Shown: in pieces, positions 34,517 through 43,053 of the stretch
How the letters are laid out: each line of letters opens with the position of its first letter
Position numbering within the stretch: the stretch's first letter is position 1
Source of the DNA: Pseudomonadota bacterium
GTDB taxonomy: Bacteria > Pseudomonadota > Alphaproteobacteria > Sphingomonadales > Sphingomonadaceae
Assembly: GCA_023418595.1 (NCBI GenBank)
Contig: JAEZZI010000018.1
Coordinates: 1 to 64,000 of the forward strand
Direction: 5' to 3'
Length of the DNA stretch: 64,000 bases
Notes under the pieces: generated by a model
Databases searched by the model: none
The model's input: the letters and a program-made list of their open reading frames with translations, nothing else
What the model was told of the DNA's origin: nothing
Program-made: the position numbers and the translations under genes

Positions 34517-35050
34517 ATGACCCAGCCCCATATCGTCGCGATCGGCGGCACGCTTTCCCCGACATCCTCGACTGCCCGTGCGCTACAAGGCGTGCTCGAT
34601 GCGGCGGTCGCACGCGGCGCGCGCACGACGTTGTTGACCGGCGACGCCATCGCATTCCCGCATTACGAACCCGAAATCGCGCGCGCCGATGCCAAGGTCG
34701 CGGCATTCCTCGACACGCTGCGCAGCGCCGACGCGCTGGTGATCGGGTCGCCCGGCTATCATGGGACGCTGTCGGGGATGGTCAAGACGATGCTCGACCA
34801 TGTGGAGCTGACGCGCGGCGATGCGCGCACCTATTTCGACGGCATGCCGGTCGGGCTGGTTGCGGTCGCAGGCGGGTGGCAGGCGGCGATGTCGACGCTC
34901 GGCACGCTGCGCACCGTCACCCATGCGTTGCGCGGCTGGCCGACGCCGCTGGGCATCGCGGTCAACAGCGCCGATACCGCGTGCATCGACGCGCTGCCCG
35001 GTCAGGCGGCGATCATGGTCGATCAGCTGATGGGATTTCTGAAACGCTGA
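34517..35050 (+). CDS. NADPH-dependent FMN reductase family protein
   Basis: A 177-residue flavodoxin-like reductase. The FMN phosphate loop is GGTLSPTSSTARAL, and the second flavin-binding segment SPGYHGTLSGMVKTMLDHVE matches the SP-x-Y-x-G...K family pattern (SsuE/MsuE/azoreductase relatives). It probably supplies reduced flavin or reduces quinone or azo substrates. Its 3' end overlaps the convergent gene by 38 bases. There is no partner monooxygenase nearby. Confidence 0.85.
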   Translation: MTQPHIVAIGGTLSPTSSTARALQGVLDAAVARGARTTLLTGDAIAFPHYEPEIARADAKVAAFLDTLRSADALVIGSPGYHGTLSGMVKTMLDHVELTRGDARTYFDGMPVGLVAVAGGWQAAMSTLGTLRTVTHALRGWPTPLGIAVNSADTACIDALPGQAAIMVDQLMGFLKR

Positions 35051-36590
35051 CCGGCGTGCGGTCGTCGATCCGGTAGAGCGCGCTCGTTCCGCTCCGCCAC
35101 ACCGCCGTCATCCCGCGCGTCAACGCCGGATCGTAACGCGGCGGATCGATCAGCCAGACATAATCGAACGCATGGCGCGGCGTCAGTTCCAGCGCGCGGT
35201 CGATCGGGCGCCAGAATTCGCCCCGGCATTTGTCCTGCGTCACGATCTGTGACGGATCGTGGCTGAACCCCTTGGCAATGGCATAGCGGGTGGTCAGCAG
35301 CTGGCCGCCCAGCATCGACCATTGGTCGTTGCTATAGGCATAGTTGCGAACCAGCCCGATCCCCGGAATATGATGCAGCCGGCTGGTATACCATTGATTG
35401 CGGCACGGCATGCCGACGAAACTGACGACGCGCGCGCCGACCGGCAGCACTTCGAGCGCCTTCAGTTCCTTCTTGTAGGACTGGTCGTAGAGCAGGAAAC
35501 TCCAGGTCGTCGCCCCCGTCCGCACGACGAAGAAGGCGAGTCCCGCCAGCGCGATCATCCCGGCATGGTGCATCGACAGCCCCGCCTTGGGCCGAAGCGA
35601 AATCAGCGCGAACGCGAACAGATAGGGCGCCAGCCGCATATCGGCATAGGCCGATCCGAACACGATGCGCGGCAGCAGGATATAGACCGCGATCAGGAAC
35701 AGCGTGGAAATCGCCAGGTTGCGCGAATATTCGATCGCCGGATCGCGCACCCCCTTCATCAGCACCAGCCAGAGCACGGCGACCGAGGCGAGGTCGAACA
35801 ATTCCCACCGGTCGCGCAGCACCATCAGCAGCCACATCACCTTGGCGCGCATATTGAACCAGTCGGCGGTCTGGCCCGACGAATGGCCGGTGCGCCACAG
35901 GATCATCAGCAGCGCGGGCGGCGCGAGCACCAGGCAATGCACCCCGGCCCTGATCCACGCCATCACCCAGTTTTCGCCGCGGTCATGCTGGCGGATCAGT
36001 TCGGCCGAAAAGGCGAGCACGCCCAGCGTCCCCCAGCCGAACGTATGGGTGATCCAGATCACGAACGCGATCGGAACCATCAGAACCGCCCGCAGCCTGA
36101 TCCGCCCCAGCCGCGCCAGCCGCAGCCACAGCGCAAAGGCGTTGAGCGCCAGCGCCATCGACAGCGCGAAATTCACGAACCCGAAATGGAAAGGATAGGC
36201 ATAGACGAGCGGCAGCGCGAACAGCGCGGTCGGCGGAATCCGGCCATGCACTTCGCGCGCGATCCACAGCAGCCCGATCGCGGTCAGCGGCGGGATGGCG
36301 AGCACGATCAGCTTGGTCGCCAGTTCGACGCCGAACACCGGCTCCAGCACGACGATCAACAGATCGACGCCCAGATTGCCGATCAACTGCCATTCGAAGG
36401 TGAACCAGTCACCCAGCCACGGCACTTCGTGCAGCGACTGCTGAACCCGGAACCGCCCCATATGTCCCGGCAGATCGACCAGCGGCGCGATCTGCGGCCA
36501 GATCAGCGGGATCGCCGCGACGAACGCCATCGCCGCCACGAACCAGCGTGTCTCCCACCAGTGAAGCGGTCTAAGCCCCTCGCCGTCCAA
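35013..36590 (-). CDS. Polytopic membrane protein of unknown function (GT-C-like topology)
   Basis: A 525-residue protein that I do not recognise with certainty. It has about ten hydrophobic segments (FVAAMAFVAAIPLIWPQIAP; LIVLAIPPLTAIGLLWIARE; LMVPIAFVIWITHTFGWGTL; LISLRPKAGLSMHHAGMIALAG). The first loop contains LPGHMGRF, and a soluble C-terminal domain of about 130 residues begins near YDQSYKKELKALEVLPVGAR. This layout resembles GT-C glycosyltransferases and related surface-polysaccharide proteins, but no diagnostic catalytic motif is clear. The start is a TTG with AGGGG six bases ahead. It overlaps the FMN reductase gene at its 3' end. Confidence 0.7.
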   Translation of the reverse strand: MDGEGLRPLHWWETRWFVAAMAFVAAIPLIWPQIAPLVDLPGHMGRFRVQQSLHEVPWLGDWFTFEWQLIGNLGVDLLIVVLEPVFGVELATKLIVLAIPPLTAIGLLWIAREVHGRIPPTALFALPLVYAYPFHFGFVNFALSMALALNAFALWLRLARLGRIRLRAVLMVPIAFVIWITHTFGWGTLGVLAFSAELIRQHDRGENWVMAWIRAGVHCLVLAPPALLMILWRTGHSSGQTADWFNMRAKVMWLLMVLRDRWELFDLASVAVLWLVLMKGVRDPAIEYSRNLAISTLFLIAVYILLPRIVFGSAYADMRLAPYLFAFALISLRPKAGLSMHHAGMIALAGLAFFVVRTGATTWSFLLYDQSYKKELKALEVLPVGARVVSFVGMPCRNQWYTSRLHHIPGIGLVRNYAYSNDQWSMLGGQLLTTRYAIAKGFSHDPSQIVTQDKCRGEFWRPIDRALELTPRHAFDYVWLIDPPRYDPALTRGMTAVWRSGTSALYRIDDRTPVSVSEIPSADRP

Positions 36591-36895
36591 CGGTCGCCCC
36601 TATCCACTCGCCGAGGCGTGATGCGATAGAGGTCGACGCGCCCGTCGCGCAAGAGCAGACCTGCGGCGACACCCATTTACGGATGACCAGCCGCCTGGGT
36701 GTTTGGTCCCGGCATCTGGTCGAGCGCAACGACGTTGAGCCGGTCCGGCTCCGGCGTCCAGCGCTTGGCGATGGATTTGCAGGATGTGAGCCGGCTGATC
36801 CTCTTGCGCCTGCAAACATGGTAACCGGCGCCGATGTAGTGGGACTGGCGCGTCCTGAGCTGGAACTGTCTGGATCTATCGAGGTGACGCCCCCG
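36591..36895 (-). other. 305-bp gap with possible decayed coding sequence
   Basis: No convincing gene is seen. On the minus strand one frame gives LLLRDGRVDLYRI shortly before the membrane-protein start. This resembles the end of that protein's own C-terminus (AVWRSGTSALYRI), with a stop codon just before it. This could be the remnant of a tandem paralogue. The region is also less strongly biased towards G/C in third positions than its neighbours. Confidence 0.3.
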
Positions 36896-37894
36896 TCACC
36901 CCATCGCCAGCCCGGCCCGCTCGAGCGCTGCGACATAACCCCGCATCCCCTCGCCCGCCGCTTTAGACAGCGCGATGAACGCGCGCTTTTTGTCCAGCGG
37001 GTCGGCTTCGCGTTCGATCAGCCCCGCTTCGCTCAGCGTCGAGATCCAGCGCAGCGCCGTCGTCGGCGGGACCGCGGCGGCGATGCACAGGCTGGACACC
37101 GACACCCGCGCATGTTCGAGCTTTGCCGCGAACAGGTCGAGCAGCATGTCCCATGCCGGATCGGCAAACAGAGTCGCGTCGAAAAACTGGTCGCGCATTC
37201 GCCGCGCCTTGATCGCGCTGCGGACCTTGCCGGCAAGCGCGAGATCGTTCGTCGCCGGGACCGTGGGCGGCGCACCATAGCGTAACGGCGCCTCGGGCAA
37301 TGTCGTCCCCCAAGGGCGCCCTTCGCCATCGGCGCCGCGCATCGGGTCGCGCCCCGTCAGCCGCGCGAGCGCGTCGGCGATGCGCGCGACATCCTCATCC
37401 AGCCGTTTCAGCCGCTCATGCTCGCTCTCGCGCGTCAGGTCGGACAGCGCCGCGTCGCCGCCCGCCTCGCGCACCAGCGCGATCGCCGCAGTGCGCTCGG
37501 CCAGGCTGGGCGCACACAGCAACTGCACGCCGCGCCCATGCAGCCGCGCCGACACCGGATCGATCTGGTCCACATCGATCGCCGCGATCACAGGCACCCC
37601 GCCATCTTCTCCGCCGGGATCGACACCATGATCCGATGTCAGCAACTGATCGATGGCGCGATCGACGGCGTGCGGACTCGCCCCGGCGAATTCGAGCAGG
37701 ATCAGATCGACCGCGACCTGTGCGGCCAGCCGTTCGCCCAACCGGTCGAGCGGCACTTCAGCCACCAGCCGCCCACCGACGATCCCGACGGCCTTGGCCG
37801 CCGTCGCCAGCCCCGCCGCGCCGTCGCCCGCGACGATCACGCTCAGCGCATCGACCGCGCCCTTTCCCTCCATCCCCCACATGTCGCGATCCAT
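36896..37894 (-). CDS. Winged-helix (MarR-like) DNA-binding protein with N-terminal domain of unknown role
   Basis: About 332 residues. The C-terminal third has the MarR-type winged helix: ...VSSLCIAAAVPPTTALRWIS-TLSEAGLIEREADPLDKKRA-FIALSKAAGEGM. The N-terminal part (VDALSVIVAGDGAAGLATAA; DLILLEFAGASPHAVDRAID; PVIAAIDVDQIDPVSARLHG) looks like an alpha/beta response-regulator-like or Rossmann-type fold without clear active-site residues. A coiled helix links them (ESEHERLKRLDEDVARIADA). The start is uncertain: ATGs at 37894 and 37915 are both reasonable. It probably acts as a transcriptional regulator; its target is unknown. Confidence 0.72.
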   Translation of the reverse strand: MDRDMWGMEGKGAVDALSVIVAGDGAAGLATAAKAVGIVGGRLVAEVPLDRLGERLAAQVAVDLILLEFAGASPHAVDRAIDQLLTSDHGVDPGGEDGGVPVIAAIDVDQIDPVSARLHGRGVQLLCAPSLAERTAAIALVREAGGDAALSDLTRESEHERLKRLDEDVARIADALARLTGRDPMRGADGEGRPWGTTLPEAPLRYGAPPTVPATNDLALAGKVRSAIKARRMRDQFFDATLFADPAWDMLLDLFAAKLEHARVSVSSLCIAAAVPPTTALRWISTLSEAGLIEREADPLDKKRAFIALSKAAGEGMRGYVAALERAGLAMG

Positions 37895-38003
37895 GACGCC
37901 CCCGTTTCGGTTCATGCTCTGTTCGCACGAAACTATCGGCTCATCGTCCGGATGCCAGCGCGAATACCTCCGATCTGGATCGGACTCGCGCAATCCGCGC
38001 AAC

Positions 38004-39467
38004 TCAGTCCAGCGACTTGACGATTTCCTCGACCATCTTCTTGGCGTCCGCGAGCAGCATCATGGTGTTGTCGCGGTAGAAGACCTCGTTATCCACCCCC
38101 GCATAACCGACCCCGCCCATCGACCGTTTGATGAACAAAACCGTCTTGGCCTTTTCGACGTCGAGGATCGGCATGCCATAGATGGGCGAGGACTTGTCGG
38201 TCTTGGCGGCCGGGTTGGTCACGTCGTTCGCACCGATGACGAACGCGATGTCGGTCTGCGCGAACTCGGAATTGATGTCCTCCAGCTCGAAGACATTTTC
38301 ATAGGGCACGTTCGCCTCGGCCAGCAGCACGTTCATATGCCCCGGCATCCGCCCTGCGACCGGGTGGATCGCGTATTTGACGCGGACGCCGTGTTCCTCC
38401 AGCTTTTCCGCCATCTCGCGCAGGACGTGCTGCGCCTGCGCCACCGCCATGCCGTATCCGGGGACGATGATGACCTGTTCGGCCTGGCTCATCAGGAAAG
38501 CCGCGTCTTCGGCAGAGCCGCGCTTCCACGGGCGGTCGATCGCCTGCGCGTCGCCCGATCCCCCGCCGCTGTCGCCGCCGAAGCCGCCCGCGATCACGCT
38601 GATGAAGCTGCGGTTCATCGCCCGGCACATGATGTAGGACAGGATCGCGCCCGACGACCCCACGAGTGCGCCGGTGACGATCATCGCGCTATTGCCGAGC
38701 GTAAAGCCCATCGCCGCCGCCGCCCAGCCCGAATAGCTGTTGAGCATCGACACGACGACCGGCATGTCCGCCCCGCCGATGGGCACGATCAGCAGAAAGC
38801 CGATCACGAAAGCCAGGCCCAGCACCAGCCAGAAATCGATCGGATATTGGCCTTGCCAGAAGCCGAAGGTGAAGAAAACAATGGCAAGCAGGATCGCCAG
38901 GTTGATCCAGTGCCGAGCGGGCAGCAGGATCGGCTTGCCCGACATGTTACCGTTCAGCTTCAAAAAGGCGATGACCGATCCGGAAAAGGTGATCGCACCG
39001 ATCGCCGCGCCCAGGATCATCTCGATCCGGCTGGCGCCATAGATTGAACCCGACGGGTCGGCGATGCCGAAGGCGATGGGGTTCAGGAACGCTGCGACCG
39101 CGACCAGCACCGCCGCCATGCCGACCAGCGAGTGGAAGGCGGCGACGAGCTGCGGCATTGCTGTCATAGCAATCCGCCGCGCGATCGTCAGACCTATCAC
39201 CGCGCCGATGGCTATGGCGACAACGATTTCACCCCAGCTAATCCAATCAATGTCCGTGGGGTCGAATGGGCGTTCCTCAGGGAGATAAGTCCCACGGGGG
39301 ATATGCGTCACCAGCGTGGTGACCACCGCGATTCCCATGCCGATCATGCCATAGCGATTGCCGCGCCGCGCAGTCTCGGGACTCGACAGTCCGCGCAACG
39401 CCAGGATGAAGCACACCCCCGCAATTAGGTACGCCAGCGCCACCCAGGGGTTCACCGCTTCATGCAT
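38004..39467 (-). CDS. pntB: NAD(P) transhydrogenase subunit beta
   Basis: A 487-residue protein with about nine N-terminal membrane helices (ALAYLIAGVCFILALRGLSS; FWLVLGLAFVIGFLLIVPIG) forming the proton channel. The C-terminal NADP(H)-binding domain carries VIIVPGYGMAVAQAQHVLRE, GADM, GRMPGHMNVLLAEANVPYE and VVLFIKRSMGGVGYAGVDN (here TVLFIKRS). It couples proton entry to NADPH formation from NADH. It is the last gene of the pnt cluster, 28 bases after pntA2. Confidence 0.96.
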   Translation of the reverse strand: MHEAVNPWVALAYLIAGVCFILALRGLSSPETARRGNRYGMIGMGIAVVTTLVTHIPRGTYLPEERPFDPTDIDWISWGEIVVAIAIGAVIGLTIARRIAMTAMPQLVAAFHSLVGMAAVLVAVAAFLNPIAFGIADPSGSIYGASRIEMILGAAIGAITFSGSVIAFLKLNGNMSGKPILLPARHWINLAILLAIVFFTFGFWQGQYPIDFWLVLGLAFVIGFLLIVPIGGADMPVVVSMLNSYSGWAAAAMGFTLGNSAMIVTGALVGSSGAILSYIMCRAMNRSFISVIAGGFGGDSGGGSGDAQAIDRPWKRGSAEDAAFLMSQAEQVIIVPGYGMAVAQAQHVLREMAEKLEEHGVRVKYAIHPVAGRMPGHMNVLLAEANVPYENVFELEDINSEFAQTDIAFVIGANDVTNPAAKTDKSSPIYGMPILDVEKAKTVLFIKRSMGGVGYAGVDNEVFYRDNTMMLLADAKKMVEEIVKSLD

Positions 39468-39495
39468 CGATCACACTCCCCCTCACGTCCCGCGA

Positions 39496-39789
39496 TTACT
39501 TGGCCGCCGGCCGTTCTTTCTTCTTGTACATCGCCAGCATCCGCGCGGTGACGGCGAACCCGCCAAAGATGTTGATGCTGGCGAGCACCACCCCCAGCAG
39601 CCCCAGCCACTTAGCCCCCGGCACCCCTGCCGCCGCTGCCGCGATCAGCGCGCCGACGATGATGACGCTGGAGATCGCATTGGTGACCGCCATCAGCGGC
39701 GTGTGCAGCGCCGGCGTTACCGACCACACGACATAATAGCCGACGAAACACGCCAGCACGAAGATCGACAGGATCGAGATGAAGTCCAT
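39496..39789 (-). CDS. pntA2: NAD(P) transhydrogenase subunit alpha, part 2 (membrane part)
   Basis: A 97-residue protein with three membrane helices (ISILSIFVLACFVGYYVVWS; SSVIIVGALIAAAAAGVPGA; LLGVVLASINIFGGFAVTAR) and the conserved VTPALHTPLMAVTNAIS. Enterobacteria have this fused to the soluble NAD-binding part. In many alphaproteobacteria it is a separate gene, as here. Confidence 0.94.
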   Translation of the reverse strand: MDFISILSIFVLACFVGYYVVWSVTPALHTPLMAVTNAISSVIIVGALIAAAAAGVPGAKWLGLLGVVLASINIFGGFAVTARMLAMYKKKERPAAK

Positions 39790-39790
39790 G

Positions 39791-40189
39791 TCAGCGCTCC
39801 CTTGCGCGAAATCTGGCCGCTCGTTCGAGCGGGCGAAGCAGTTGATTGTGTTGCGTCGTTAGTTCATGCAGCCGTCGACTCTCCCAAGCGGGATTGTTGC
39901 GTGGGCACCCGGTCGGAGAAACGCTGCTCCATTCGTCGATGAATAGTGTCTCGGCCGACTGGTCCGAGGCGCGTGCACGCGCTTCGCCGTCGAGCCTCAC
40001 GAGGAGACGCCGCACCGTGGCGAGGCGACGCCTCGACCGGCGCACCAACCCCGATGTGCCGGGTGCCGCGCACGGCCAGTCGCCGAACCGCAGCGAGGCA
40101 TTTGCCTGGATATAAAGCGGCCAAGGATCGATGTGACCGACCGGCTGTCCCACCATCAACAGACCGCCGATCACCATGGGCGCGATCAC
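39791..40189 (-). CDS. Unrecognised small protein between pntA1 and pntA2
   Basis: 132 residues from a GTG at 40189 that overlaps the pntA1 stop by four bases (GTGA); an ATG at 40177 is an alternative. The stop is one base before the pntA2 start, so the reading frame exactly fills the gap. The N-terminus is mildly hydrophobic (PMVIGGLLMVGQPVGHIDPW), then YIQANASLRFGDWPCAAPG, then a strongly Arg-rich tail. I recognise no family. The tight packing argues for a real gene; the Arg-rich composition is a warning that it may be a non-coding frame in GC-rich DNA. Confidence 0.5.
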   Translation of the reverse strand: MIAPMVIGGLLMVGQPVGHIDPWPLYIQANASLRFGDWPCAAPGTSGLVRRSRRRLATVRRLLVRLDGEARARASDQSAETLFIDEWSSVSPTGCPRNNPAWESRRLHELTTQHNQLLRPLERAARFRARER

Positions 40190-41307
40190 CCGAGCAACCT
40201 CTCGCTCACGACCTTGCCGCCCTGCGTTACCCGCACGGCGTTGCCGATCTCGTCGTCGAGCACCGGCCGCCCCGCTTCCTTGTCCCAGAAGGCCGACAGG
40301 AAGTTGAACAGGTTGCGCGAAAACAGCGCGGATGTGTCCGCCGCCAGCCGGCTCGGCACGTTGCGATGGCCTACAATGCGCACCCCGTGGCGCTCGACCA
40401 CCTCGCCCGCGACCGATCCCTCGACATTGCCGCCCTGCTCGACCGCCAGGTCGACGATCACGCTGCCGGCGCGCATCGTCGCCACCTGCGCATCGGTGAT
40501 CAGCCGCGGCGCCGGGCGGCCGGGGATCAGCGCGGTGGTGATGACGATGTCCTGCTTGGCGATGTGGCTCGACACGAGTTCGGCCTGTGCCGCCTTGTAC
40601 TCGTCGGACATTTCGGTGGCATAGCCGCCCGACCCTTCGCCCTCGATGCCCTTCACGGTCTCGACGAAGATCGGCTTGGCGCCCAGCGACAGGATCTGCT
40701 CGCGGGTTGCGGCGCGCACATCGGTCGCCGACACCTGCGCGCCCAGCCGCCGCCCGGTCGCGATCGCCTGCAATCCGGCGACGCCCACGCCCATCACAAA
40801 CAATTTCGCCGCCGAGACGGTCCCGGCGGCGGTCATCATCATCGGAAAGGCGCGGCCATATTCGCCCGCGGCGTCGAGCACCGCCTTGTACCCGGCCAGA
40901 TTGGCCTGTGACGACAGGATATCCATCGACTGCGCGCGTGTGATGCGCGGCATGAATTCCATCGCCAGCGCTTCGAGGCCCATCGCGGCGTAGCGGTCGA
41001 TCCGCTCGCGCTCGCCGAACGGGTTGAGCCCCGCGACCAGCCACGCCCCCGGCTTCACGCCGCCCAGACTATCGGGATCCGGCCCCTGCACGCCCAGCAC
41101 GATGTCCGCGCCCGCCAGCACGCTCGCGCGGTCGCCGACCGTCGCGCCTGCGTCGATATAGGCCTGATCGCTGATCGAGGCATGCGCACCGGCGCCTGCC
41201 TCGACCGCCATGTCAACGCCCAGGGCGATGAATTTCTTGACCGTTTCCGGCGTGGCGGAAACCCGCCGCTCGTTCGCGGCTCCTTCCTTGAGAACCGCGA
41301 TCCGCAC
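40186..41307 (-). CDS. pntA1: NAD(P) transhydrogenase subunit alpha, part 1 (NAD-binding)
   Basis: A 373-residue soluble domain resembling alanine dehydrogenase: MRIAVLKEGAANERRVSATP at the start, LAGYKAVLDAAGEYGRAFPM-MMTAAGTVSAAKLFVMGVGVAGLQAI (nucleotide-binding glycines) and VIVDLAVEQGGNVEGS. It starts with GTG one base after the stop of the subunit IV gene. It supplies NADH hydride to PntB. Confidence 0.95.
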   Translation of the reverse strand: MRIAVLKEGAANERRVSATPETVKKFIALGVDMAVEAGAGAHASISDQAYIDAGATVGDRASVLAGADIVLGVQGPDPDSLGGVKPGAWLVAGLNPFGERERIDRYAAMGLEALAMEFMPRITRAQSMDILSSQANLAGYKAVLDAAGEYGRAFPMMMTAAGTVSAAKLFVMGVGVAGLQAIATGRRLGAQVSATDVRAATREQILSLGAKPIFVETVKGIEGEGSGGYATEMSDEYKAAQAELVSSHIAKQDIVITTALIPGRPAPRLITDAQVATMRAGSVIVDLAVEQGGNVEGSVAGEVVERHGVRIVGHRNVPSRLAADTSALFSRNLFNFLSAFWDKEAGRPVLDDEIGNAVRVTQGGKVVSERLLG

Positions 41308-41308
41308 T

Positions 41309-41431
41309 TTAGGCGATCAACCAGACAACGAATGCCGCGACGATCGCACTGGCAATGGTGCCCCATTTCATCAGCACCGTGAACCCCGAATAGGTGCCCT
41401 CTGCCTGCTTCATATTGCCGTTACCGGCCAT
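41309..41431 (-). CDS. aa3-type cytochrome c oxidase subunit IV (40 residues)
   Basis: A tiny gene: MAGNGNMKQAEGTYSGFTVL followed by one membrane helix (MKWGTIASAIVAAFVVWLIA). The Y-x-GF...WGT-I pattern and size match the alphaproteobacterial aa3 oxidase subunit IV family (COX4_pro_2). AGGGG lies six bases before the ATG. The stop is one base before the pntA1 GTG, so it is the probable first gene of the pnt transcript. No other oxidase subunit is in the window, so its job here is inferred only. Confidence 0.8.
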   Translation of the reverse strand: MAGNGNMKQAEGTYSGFTVLMKWGTIASAIVAAFVVWLIA

Positions 41432-41585
41432 GATCGTCCCCTGATTTTGCAAAACGCTTTCTCCATTCTCTAGCCAGCGCGGCGCTTTCCCTCAAGTCCG
41501 CACGAACCTTGCCGCGTTTAAGCCCGTCTTTACGCCTTGGCGGGTAAATCTGCCTCGATATGGGACAGAATCGGGAAGTGGATGC

Positions 41586-43010
41586 ATGACGCGTAACGGC
41601 CAGCGCCTGTTGATGCTGATCGACGACGAACCGGCGCAGCGCCGCCTGGTCGCCGCGATCGCCGCGCGCCGCGCGTGGCGCACCATCTTTGCCAAGGACG
41701 CCGAACAGGCGCTGGCGACGCTCGGCACCCCCGACGGCATGGCGCTCGACGCGATCCTGCTCGACAGCTGGGCACCCGATTCGGACGCGCCCGCGCTGAT
41801 CGCCGAATTGCGCGAGAACCGCCCGGCGCTGCCCATAATGATGCTGACGGCCAACGGCTCGGTCGGCGCGGCGGTATCGGCGATGCGTTCGGGCGCCAGC
41901 GATTTCCTGGCCAAGCCGATTGCGCCGGAACGCCTGCTCGGCGCTCTGGAAGCCGCGGTCGGCAGTGGCGCCAGCGGCGAGCTTCGCCCGCTGACCGAAA
42001 AACTGTCGCATCCGCTGGGCTTCGACGAAATCGTCGGCGCCGCGCCGCAGTTTCGCGCCGCGCTCGCCGTCGCCGCCAAGGCCGCCCGCTCGCGCGTGCC
42101 GGTGCTGATCGAGGGCGAAAGCGGCGTGGGCAAGGAAGTGGTGGCAGAGGCGATCCATGCAGCGTCACCCCGCTCCAAAAAGCCGATCATCTCGGTCAAT
42201 TGCGGCGCGATCCCCTCAAACCTCGTCGAATCGGAGCTGTTCGGGCACGAAAAGGGCGCATTCACCGGCGCGTTCGAACGCAAGATCGGGCGTTTCCAGG
42301 AAGCCGATGGCGGCACTATCTTTCTCGACGAAGTCGGCGAAATGCCTTTGGAGGCGCAGGTCAAGCTGCTCCGGTTGCTGGAAACGGGAGAAATCCACCC
42401 GATCGGCGCGCGCCGCAGCATCGACATCGACGTCCGCGTCATCGCCGCGACCAACAAGACGCTGATCGAGGAGGTCGAGGCCGACCGCTTCCGCGAGGAC
42501 CTTTATTACCGGCTGAACGTCGTTCAGGTCACGATCCCGCCCTTGCGCGACCGTATCGGCGATCTGCCCGCGCTGTCGCGGCACCTGCTCTCGCGCATCG
42601 CCAAGCAGCCGGGACTGCGCCCGCTGGGCATCACCGACGAAGCGATCGGGCTGTTCGCCAGCTATGACTGGCCGGGCAATGTCCGCCAGCTCCACAACGC
42701 GCTGTTCCGCGCGGCGGTGCTGTGCGACGGCGATGCGCTGACGCGCGCGGATTTCCCCCAGATCGCGGCGCATTCCGAAGGACGATCGACCACCGGCAGC
42801 CGCACGGCGCTGGCGGCGACCAGCGGCATCACCCTGTTCCGCAGCGACGGCAACTTACGCGCGCTCGAGGAAATCGAAGCCGACGTCATCCGCCTGGCGA
42901 TCGGTCATTACCGCGGCCGCATGACCGAGGTCGCAAGGCGGCTGGGGATCGGGCGATCGACGCTCTATCGCAAGCTCGGCGAACTCGGCATCGACCAGCA
43001 CGTCGCGTAA
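41586..43010 (+). CDS. NtrC-type sigma-54-dependent response regulator
   Basis: A 474-residue protein. The receiver domain has acidic pair Asp13-Asp14, phosphoacceptor Asp60 (LLDSW) and Lys110. The AAA+ domain has Walker A GESGVGKE (177-184), an intact GAFTGA (224-229) and WPGNVRQLHNA. The C-terminal Fis-type helix-turn-helix is MTEVARRLGIGRSTLYRKLG. It activates RpoN promoters on phosphorylation. No histidine kinase is adjacent, so its signal and targets are unknown; the ending resembles regulators of the NtrX/ZraR/FleR kind. Confidence 0.9.
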   Translation: MTRNGQRLLMLIDDEPAQRRLVAAIAARRAWRTIFAKDAEQALATLGTPDGMALDAILLDSWAPDSDAPALIAELRENRPALPIMMLTANGSVGAAVSAMRSGASDFLAKPIAPERLLGALEAAVGSGASGELRPLTEKLSHPLGFDEIVGAAPQFRAALAVAAKAARSRVPVLIEGESGVGKEVVAEAIHAASPRSKKPIISVNCGAIPSNLVESELFGHEKGAFTGAFERKIGRFQEADGGTIFLDEVGEMPLEAQVKLLRLLETGEIHPIGARRSIDIDVRVIAATNKTLIEEVEADRFREDLYYRLNVVQVTIPPLRDRIGDLPALSRHLLSRIAKQPGLRPLGITDEAIGLFASYDWPGNVRQLHNALFRAAVLCDGDALTRADFPQIAAHSEGRSTTGSRTALAATSGITLFRSDGNLRALEEIEADVIRLAIGHYRGRMTEVARRLGIGRSTLYRKLGELGIDQHVA

Positions 43011-43053
43011 GCCACCTGCGACACCCCTGCCAAAAGTCGTTATCCTGTCGATC

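Noticed and set aside
36683..37285. Plus-strand open frame opposite the winged-helix gene
   Set aside because: It lies mostly antisense to the winged-helix coding region, is Arg-rich without a domain, and lacks a ribosome site.
39791..41044. A 417-codon minus-strand frame covering most of pntA1
   Set aside because: Only its last 130 or so codons, beyond the pntA1 stop, are plausible as a gene; the rest is an out-of-frame reading of pntA1.
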